DNA of 26,793 nucleotides from positions 1-26,793 of IMG/VR virus record IMGVR_UViG_3300005399_000078; one strand, written 5' to 3'. Below are positions 21,768 through 26,793 of the stretch, in pieces; position 1 is the first letter of the stretch; each line of letters begins with the position of its first letter. The DNA is from a virus. The translations under genes were made by a program, and so were the position numbers. The notes beneath the pieces were generated by a model. The model had not been told where the DNA came from and did not search any database. It saw only the letters and a program-made list of their open reading frames with translations.

Positions 21768-21805
21768 ACGTGCGGGGCGAGTTAAGGGCGTGGCCGGGCT
21801 GCAAC

Positions 21806-23578
21806 ATGGCGGGCATGAATACCGCCTTGAACGCCACCAACATGGACAGCCGCCGCCTGGGGAAATTTCTCTATTGGCAGGGCTGGCGCGTCACTGAAAT
21901 TGCCGAGTACGTGGGCGAGAAAGAGCCCACAGTGCACAGCTGGAAAAAGCGCGACGCATGGGACAGGGCCGATACCGTTGAGCGCGTTGGGGGCGCCCTT
22001 GAGGCCCGACTTGTACAACTGATTTTGAAGGATGGCAAGAGCGGCGGCGACTTCAAGGAAATCGACCTATTGCACCGCCAGCTGGAGCGCCAGGCGCGCA
22101 TTCAGCGCTACCAGGGCGGCGGCACGGAAACCGACCTAAACCCCAAAATAGCCAACCGCAACACCGCAGAGCGCAAGCGCAAAGCGCGCAACGACTACAG
22201 CGAGGAACAGGCAGAACGGCTGATGGAAGCCTTCCGCGATTCGCTGTTCGAGTATCAACATGACTGGTTCATGGCTCGGCATGAGCGCACCAGGGCCATT
22301 CTGAAAAGTCGGCAGATCGGGGCCACGTTCTATTTTGCCCGCGAGGCGTTAATCGACGCGATGGAAACCGGGCGCAATCAGATATTTCTGAGTGCGTCGA
22401 AGAGCCAGGCGCACCTGTTCAAACAGTACATTCAGTCGTTTGCCCGCGAGGCGGCAGACCTTGAGCTGTCTGGGGATCCTATCGTGCTGCCAAACGGGGC
22501 CCATATCTACTTTCTGGGCACCAACGCGCGCACCGCCCAGGGCTACCACGGAAACTTCTACTTTGACGAATTCTTCTGGACGTTCCGGTTTGAAGAGCTC
22601 AACAAGGTGGCCAGCGGCATGGCCATGCAGAAGCAATACCGGAAAACCTATTTCAGCACCCCCAGCTCGATGGCGCACCAGGCGTACCCCTTCTGGACGG
22701 GCGAGCGGTTCAACAAGCGGCGAGCCAAAAAGGACCGGGTAGACATTGACGTGTCCCACTCGACGCTGCAGATGGGGCACCGGGGCGAGGATAAGATCTG
22801 GCGCCAGATTGTGACCATTCTGGATGCAGAGGCGCGCGGCTGCGATCTGTTCGACGTTGAAGAACTGCGCATGGAGTACAGCGCAGAGGCGTTTGAAAAC
22901 TTGCTGATGTGCCAGTTTGTGGACGACGGCGCGAGCATCTTCCCGCTGGCCATGCTGCAACCGTGCATGGTCGATACCTGGGACGTTTGGGCAGAGGATT
23001 ACAAGCCCCACGCCATACGCCCATTCGGTGATCGCCAGGTGTGGATCGGGTACGACCCGGCAGAGTCTGGCGACAGTGCGGGCCTGATCGTGGTCGCTCC
23101 GCCTGCTGTGCCGGGTGGCAAATTCCGGGTGCTGGAGCGCCACCAGTTCCGGGGCATGGACTTTGCCGCCCAGGCCGAATTCATCCACTCAATCACAAAG
23201 CGCTATTGGGTCACCTATATCGGCATCGACGCCACCGGCATGGGTTCGGGCGTGGCGCAGTTGGTGAAACAGTTCTTCCCGGGCGTTACCACCTTCAACT
23301 ACTCGCCAGAGATCAAAACGCGCCTGGTGCTCAAAGCCTATGACGTGATCAACAAAGGCCGGCTGGAGTTCGACGCCGGCTGGACTGACCTGGCGCAATC
23401 GCTGATGGCGATACGCAAAACCATGACCGCCAGCGGGCGGCAGTACACCTACACCGCCAGCCGTACCGATGAAATCGGCCACGCGGATCTGGCTTGGGCC
23501 CTGTTCCACGCCCTGCAAAACGAACCCCTTGAAGGCCAGACCGTGCGCAACACCGGCCGGATCGTCCTTTCTTCCTGA
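21806..23578 (+). CDS. P: Terminase large subunit (ATPase/motor) gpP
   Basis: This is a 590-aa protein, equal in length to P2 gpP. An N-terminal HTH region (FLYWQGWRVTEIAEYVGEKE, PTVHSWKKRDAWDR) is followed by ATPase motifs: Walker A-like KSRQIGATFYFAREALID and Walker B FYFDEFFW. The C-terminal nuclease-type fold shows acidic residues in VWIGYDPAESGD and YIGIDATGMGSG. It powers DNA packaging with gpM. The start is uncertain: ATGs at 21806, 21815 and 21842 all lack a good ribosome site; 21806 is chosen because it gives the P2 length, but the late-promoter position favours 21815 or later. Confidence 0.95.
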   Translation: MAGMNTALNATNMDSRRLGKFLYWQGWRVTEIAEYVGEKEPTVHSWKKRDAWDRADTVERVGGALEARLVQLILKDGKSGGDFKEIDLLHRQLERQARIQRYQGGGTETDLNPKIANRNTAERKRKARNDYSEEQAERLMEAFRDSLFEYQHDWFMARHERTRAILKSRQIGATFYFAREALIDAMETGRNQIFLSASKSQAHLFKQYIQSFAREAADLELSGDPIVLPNGAHIYFLGTNARTAQGYHGNFYFDEFFWTFRFEELNKVASGMAMQKQYRKTYFSTPSSMAHQAYPFWTGERFNKRRAKKDRVDIDVSHSTLQMGHRGEDKIWRQIVTILDAEARGCDLFDVEELRMEYSAEAFENLLMCQFVDDGASIFPLAMLQPCMVDTWDVWAEDYKPHAIRPFGDRQVWIGYDPAESGDSAGLIVVAPPAVPGGKFRVLERHQFRGMDFAAQAEFIHSITKRYWVTYIGIDATGMGSGVAQLVKQFFPGVTTFNYSPEIKTRLVLKAYDVINKGRLEFDAGWTDLAQSLMAIRKTMTASGRQYTYTASRTDEIGHADLAWALFHALQNEPLEGQTVRNTGRIVLSS

Positions 23579-23592
23579 TGGAGAACCACCCC

Positions 23593-24597
23593 ATGGATCA
23601 GCAAGCAACCGCCGCAACGCCCTCAAAGGCTACCTGTTTCAGCTTCGGCGACCCGATGCCAGTGATGGAAGGGCGCGATATTCTGGATTATGCCGAGTGT
23701 TGGTTGAACGGTCGCTGGTATGAGCCGCCTGTCAGCTTTAACGGGCTGGCCAAGGCGTTTCGCGCGGGGATCCACCACAGCAGCGCAATCTATTTCAAAC
23801 GCAACCTGCTGTCGGGCACCTTCATTCCGCACAAGCACCTCAGCCGCCAGGCCTTCGACCGCTACGCGCTGGAGACGCTGACCTTTGGCAATGGCTACCT
23901 GGAGCGCAAGGAATCGCGGATCGGCACCACCATGACGCTGGAACCGATGCTGTCCAAGTACATGCGGGTGGGCAAGGATCCGGGGCAATACTTCATGGTG
24001 CACGGCTGGAAAAAGGAACATGAATTCACGGCCGGTTCGGTGTTCCACCTGCTTGAGCCGGACGTTAACCAGGAAATCTACGGCCTACCCGAATACCTCA
24101 GCGCCCTGCAGTCAGCCTGGTTGAATGAAGGTGCGACGCTGTTCCGCCGCAAGTATTACAACAACGGCAGTCACGCCGGGTTCATCCTCTACATGACCGA
24201 TGCGGCGCAAAACGAAGAGGATATCGACGCCTTGCAACTGGCCATGCAGAGCGCCAAGGGGCCGGGCAACTTCCGCAACCTGTTCGTCTACGCCCCGAAC
24301 GGCAAAAAAGACGGGCTGCAGCTGATCCCGGTCAGCGAGGTGGCGGCCAAAGATGACTTTTTCAATATCAAAAACGTCTCGCGCGATGACCAGTTGGCAG
24401 CTCACCGGATCCCGCCCCAACTGATGGGCGTGGTGCCCAGCAACGCCGGCGGCTTCGGCAGCATCACCCAAGCCGCCACGGTGTTTGCTATCAATGAGCT
24501 GCAGCCCCTGCAGCGGCGCCTGGCCCAGGTGAACGAATGGCTCGGCGAAGAGGTGGTCAGGTTCAAAGACTATGAAATCCCGAACCTGGGCAGCTGA
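23593..24597 (+). CDS. Q: Portal protein gpQ
   Basis: This 334-aa protein is homologous to the P2 portal gpQ (344 aa), the dodecamer at the packaging vertex. Conserved blocks are WYEPPVSFNGLAKAFRAGIH, VFHLLEPDVNQEIYGLPEYL, GATLFRRKYYNNGSHAGFIL, SAKGPGNFRNLFVYAPNGKK and KNVSRDDQLAAHRIPPQLMG. The ATG at 23593 has GGAG 9 nt upstream; the ATG at 23578, overlapping the P stop, has none. It is the last gene of the rightward P-Q operon and is followed by a terminator. Confidence 0.97.
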   Translation: MDQQATAATPSKATCFSFGDPMPVMEGRDILDYAECWLNGRWYEPPVSFNGLAKAFRAGIHHSSAIYFKRNLLSGTFIPHKHLSRQAFDRYALETLTFGNGYLERKESRIGTTMTLEPMLSKYMRVGKDPGQYFMVHGWKKEHEFTAGSVFHLLEPDVNQEIYGLPEYLSALQSAWLNEGATLFRRKYYNNGSHAGFILYMTDAAQNEEDIDALQLAMQSAKGPGNFRNLFVYAPNGKKDGLQLIPVSEVAAKDDFFNIKNVSRDDQLAAHRIPPQLMGVVPSNAGGFGSITQAATVFAINELQPLQRRLAQVNEWLGEEVVRFKDYEIPNLGS

Positions 24598-24613
24598 TCC
24601 AGCCACCCAAACC

Positions 24614-24638
24614 AAGGCCGCCCAGCGCGGCCTTTTTT
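24614..24638 (+). terminator. Terminator after the P-Q operon
   Basis: AAGGCCGC at 24614-24621 pairs with GCGGCCTT at 24627-24634 around a 5-nt loop, followed by a T run to 24638. It lies 17 bp after the Q stop and is a standard rho-independent terminator. Confidence 0.9.
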
Positions 24639-25062
24639 GTGCCCACGCGGTCGAAGATGAAGCCGTTACCAGCCGATAACGCCCCAGCAAATCATAACAT
24701 TTCAGACCTTCAACCACTACCAAAAACGGCACGCAGCCCAGTATCCACGCGGGTTCCAGACGAGTGGCACCGCCTGAGCTGGGCGCGCCGCCCGGATCCG
24801 CTCGCCTCGACCAGGACAGCCCCACCCGCACCCCCGCCACCCCCTCCCTCGACCCGCCGCGCGCCCTCGTCCCCACACCTCACCTGCGGTCTAAACCTGT
24901 TGGTTTTGTTGCACCCATGCAGCCCCCTGCAGGCCGCACAGGCGCTGCGCTTCCGGCAGGCAAAGCATCGGGCCGGATTCATGCGGAATCATGCGCAGAG
25001 CGCGTTTTAGAGCGCCCCCTTTCCATCAGCAGCAGCACAAAAGTAGACGGGGGTCGGAAAAC
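24639..25062. other. Gene-free GC-rich segment, candidate cos region
   Basis: No convincing gene is seen. Open frames here have no ribosome sites and low-complexity products. Around 24800-24890 the plus strand is strongly C-rich and G-poor (runs such as CACCCGCACCCCCGCC). In P2 the cos site lies just outside Q, at this location, and P2 cohesive ends are G-rich on one strand, so cos is likely in this segment. No exact match to a known cos sequence could be made from memory. Confidence 0.3.
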
Positions 25063-25338
25063 GGTAATCCGGTAATTTCGGGGGCAGAATAAAATGCAAG
25101 ACATTGTTTTATATTGCTTTTTTCGATTACCGAAGCGCGGTAATAGACGGTGATTTAAAGGGTAATTTTTACGCAAGTCATTGATTTTAAAGGGATCACG
25201 AAAGCCAAATTATTACCAAGTAATAAGGTCATTTTCTAACCTCTGATAACCGTTTTATTACCTTCCAGTAATTCTGGTTAACAGACTGATATATATAGGA
25301 ATACTTCTGCTTTTTATCGCTATCTAACTTTTATTACC
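25063..25338. repeat. Array of eight GGTAAT/ATTACC hexamers in an AT-rich segment
   Basis: GGTAAT occurs on the plus strand at 25063, 25071, 25139 and 25161 and as ATTACC at 25126, 25212, 25257 and 25333. The copies at 25126-25144 form an inverted repeat (ATTACCG...CGGTAAT). Chance expectation for one hexamer on both strands in 276 bp is about 0.13. The segment is AT-rich against a GC-rich background and contains no gene. It lies between Q/cos and the host gene, where integrase arm sites, accessory-protein sites or iterons are plausible. Near-copies (GATAACC at 25245, AGTAAT at 25268) suggest a slightly looser consensus. Confidence 0.75.
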
Positions 25339-25532
25339 ACTTCCCGATGCCCGAAATTCTGAGCGGGCAGGCGCGCCCGCCGGCGGCAGTATCGAAGGCG
25401 CTGCGCAGATCCACACAGGCACAAAAAAAGCCGCTCTCGCGGCCTTCTCTGCAGACTCTGTCACCTCAAACGTATGGTTAACGGACGTATCGGGCCCCCG
25501 CAACCAGTTTCAAAACCGCTGATTGGTTAACG
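25275..25532 (+). repeat. Three direct copies of TGGTTAAC
   Basis: TGGTTAAC occurs at 25275-25282, 25475-25482 and 25524-25531; the last two share TGGTTAACG. The third lies in the loop of the terminator at 25512-25550. They are inside the junction region, so they may be integrase- or host-factor-related, but the repeat is short. Confidence 0.45.
25423..25443 (-). terminator. Leftward rho-independent terminator near the prophage edge
   Basis: On the minus strand GCCGC, loop GAGA and GCGGC (25430-25443) are followed by seven Ts (25423-25429). No leftward gene is seen immediately upstream of it, so it may insulate the prophage from host transcription, or belong to a host locus split by integration. 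Confidence 0.65.
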
Positions 25533-25550
25533 CCGATCAGCGGTTTTTTT
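25512..25550 (+). terminator. Orphan rightward rho-independent terminator at the junction
   Basis: AAAACCGCTGAT at 25512-25523 pairs perfectly with ATCAGCGGTTTT at 25536-25547 around a 12-nt loop and ends in a T run to 25550. No gene ends just before it; the nearest rightward gene, Q, has its own terminator 900 bp upstream. It is probably the terminator of a host gene or RNA whose body was separated by prophage insertion, which would place the att core to its left. Confidence 0.75.
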
Positions 25551-25614
25551 ATTGCCTGATATTCAGGCTTTCAAGCCCTGCCCTGCACGCATTTTTCTCC
25601 CCCTCCCTCTCCCC

Positions 25615-25667
25615 TATACTGCGACACCATATCTCATCGCACGACTGCGGTTACTTCGTCGTGTGAT
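25615..25667 (+). promoter_or_regulatory. Possible promoter and operator of the host hydrolase gene
   Basis: TATACT at 25615-25620 is a fair -10 box, with a weak -35. Just downstream, ATCGCACGAC (25636-25645) and GTCGTGTGAT (25658-25667) form a 10-bp inverted repeat with one mismatch and a 12-bp spacer. A repressor bound there would block early elongation. It could instead be a leader hairpin. No T run follows, so it is not a terminator. Confidence 0.35.
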
Positions 25668-25734
25668 CCGCCTCAGTCGCCCGGTCAACCATCGACAATA
25701 GTCCCGCGCGGCCGCCACCTGAAAGGAGATCCGC

Positions 25735-26793
25735 ATGCCGGACACACCTGCGCCGCTGGTGCTGATCGAACGCCGGGGCCGCATTGGCCAGCTCACTCTC
25801 AACCGCCCTGCCGGGCTGAACGCGCTGAATCTGCACATGGTGCGCATGCTGCACCAGCAGCTGGAAGCCTGGGCGCACGACCCGCAGGTCGAGGCCGTGG
25901 TGCTGCGCGGCGCTGGTCAGCGGGCCTTCTGTGCCGGCGGCGACATTCGCTACATGTACGACAGCTATCTGGCCGGACGCAGCCATGAGCCAGAAACCTT
26001 CTTCAGCGAAGAGTACGATCTGGACGCTTACATTCACGCCTATCAGAAGCCCATCCTGGCCCTGATGGACGGCATTGTACTGGGTGGCGGCATGGGGCTG
26101 GCACAGGGGTCGAGCATCCGCCTGTTGACCGAGCGCTCACGTCTGGGCATGCCGGAAACCGGCATTGGTTACTTCCCCGATGTCGGCGGCAGCTGCTTCC
26201 TGTCCCGCTTGCCCGGTCAGCTTGGCATGTATCTGGGCATCACCGGCAACCACATTGGCAGCAGCGACGCCCTGTATGCCGGTCTTGGCGATCTGTGCCT
26301 CAACAGCGCCAGACTGGGCGAGCTGGACAGCCTGATCGACAGCTTCAACCCGGCCGACGGCAGCCTGCGCGATCAGGTCTCCGCACTGGCCGACTGCACC
26401 CTGCCCGCCGCCGAGCTGGAGGCGCTGCAACCGGCCATCGATCTGCACTTTGCCCAGCCCGACATCGCTGCGATCCGCGCGTCACTGGCCGGCGAACAAC
26501 GCCCCGAGTACCGTGACTGGGCCGAGCGCACCATCGAGATCATCGACAACCGCTCGCCGCTGGCCATGGCCGTCACCCAGGCCATGCTGCAGCGCGGTCG
26601 CTCACTGCCACTGGCCGACTGTTTTGCCATGGAGCTGCATGTCGGTCGTCAGTGGTTCGAGAAGGGCAACATCATGGAAGGCGTGCGCGCGCTGATTGTG
26701 GATAAGGACAAGCAGCCGCGCTGGCAGCCGGCGCATATCGACCAGCTTGATCCGGCGCAGGTCGAGGCTTTCTTCGAGGGCTTTCAGCGGTAA
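25735..26793 (+). CDS. 3-hydroxyisobutyryl-CoA hydrolase / enoyl-CoA hydratase-isomerase family protein (host)
   Basis: This 352-aa protein is of the crotonase superfamily, ECH_2/HIBCH branch. An N-terminal beta strand and LTLNRPAGLNALNLHMVRML are followed by the oxyanion-hole segment AFCAGGDIRYMYD, the second hole segment DGIVLGGGMGLAQGSSIRLL, and the catalytic region LGMPETGIGYFPDVGGS with the conserved Glu. The C-terminal half is extended as in HIBCH (about 350-385 aa). It would hydrolyse 3-hydroxyisobutyryl-CoA in valine breakdown, or hydrate a related enoyl-CoA. Strong GAAAGGAG ribosome site upstream. It is chromosomal, beyond the prophage edge, and ends exactly at the window end. Confidence 0.9.
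   Translation: MPDTPAPLVLIERRGRIGQLTLNRPAGLNALNLHMVRMLHQQLEAWAHDPQVEAVVLRGAGQRAFCAGGDIRYMYDSYLAGRSHEPETFFSEEYDLDAYIHAYQKPILALMDGIVLGGGMGLAQGSSIRLLTERSRLGMPETGIGYFPDVGGSCFLSRLPGQLGMYLGITGNHIGSSDALYAGLGDLCLNSARLGELDSLIDSFNPADGSLRDQVSALADCTLPAAELEALQPAIDLHFAQPDIAAIRASLAGEQRPEYRDWAERTIEIIDNRSPLAMAVTQAMLQRGRSLPLADCFAMELHVGRQWFEKGNIMEGVRALIVDKDKQPRWQPAHIDQLDPAQVEAFFEGFQR

Noticed and set aside
24639-25010. Open frame of 123 codons rightward and overlapping leftward frames in the non-coding junction
   Set aside because: Low-complexity Pro/Arg-rich products, no ribosome sites, and overlap with the Q terminator or Q itself.
24614-25446. The two terminators at 24614 and 25423 as an inverted repeat of a mobile element
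   Set aside because: Similarity is confined to a GGCACAAAAAA-GGCCGC-type hairpin sequence common in terminators; no transposase or target duplication lies between them.
25445-25511. Possible tRNA or tmRNA 3' fragment (sequence ending GCAACCA before the terminator)
   Set aside because: No T-loop (TTCRA-type) motif and no pairing acceptor strand could be found; the CCA is probably chance.
1-26793. CRISPR array, insertion sequence or rRNA/tRNA genes
   Set aside because: No regularly spaced long repeats, transposase frames, or RNA gene signatures were found on either strand.
1-26793. A tailocin (headless tail particle) rather than a phage
   Set aside because: Complete head genes (N, O, M, P, Q, L) are present with intact motifs.

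Overview
The window is most of an integrated P2-like (Peduovirinae-type) temperate myophage genome, running from the immunity region at the left through the whole late structural region to the prophage/host junction at the right. One bacterial gene follows the junction. The structural genes are P2 homologues in P2 order. The host looks like a GC-rich Pseudomonas-type gammaproteobacterium. That rests on the high G+C, the style of the phage genes (closest in feel to Pseudomonas phiCTX-like phages) and the 3-hydroxyisobutyryl-CoA hydrolase-type host gene. It is an inference, not a species identification.

Layout. (1) 1-465: two small leftward genes (one cut by the window edge), probably the start of the early lytic operon, and a regulatory gap with two copies of TGTGTAAGAC. 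(2) 466-2499: a rightward XRE repressor followed by a lower-GC accessory cassette of four genes: a zinc-ribbon membrane protein, a Cys-rich secreted protein, a 56-aa disordered protein and a SLATT-like two-TM protein. (3) 2508-9104, leftward: D, U, T, E/E' (with a -1 frameshift site), FII and FI, the tail tube/sheath operon. (4) 9221-9532: a small gene at the position where P2 carries the accessory gene fun(Z). (5) 9607-15060, leftward: V, W, J, I and a tail-fibre module. (6) 15121-21653, leftward: O, N, M, L, X, holins, endolysin, spanins, R and S. (7) 21806-24597, rightward: terminase P and portal Q, closed by a terminator. (8) 24639-25734: a gene-free, partly AT-rich junction with eight GGTAAT hexamers, probably holding the cos/att functions. 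(9) 25735-26793: the host acyl-CoA hydrolase/hydratase gene.

Regulation. The FI operon, the V operon and the O/P divergent region each carry one copy of the dyad TTGTA-N11-TACA. This is the expected kind of site for an Ogr/Delta-type late activator. The activator gene itself is not in the window and is presumably to the left, with int and the replication genes. The cassette at 842-2499 is co-oriented with the repressor and convergent with the late genes, so it is probably expressed in the lysogen. It is the best candidate here for an undescribed prophage-encoded (exclusion/defence or conversion) function.
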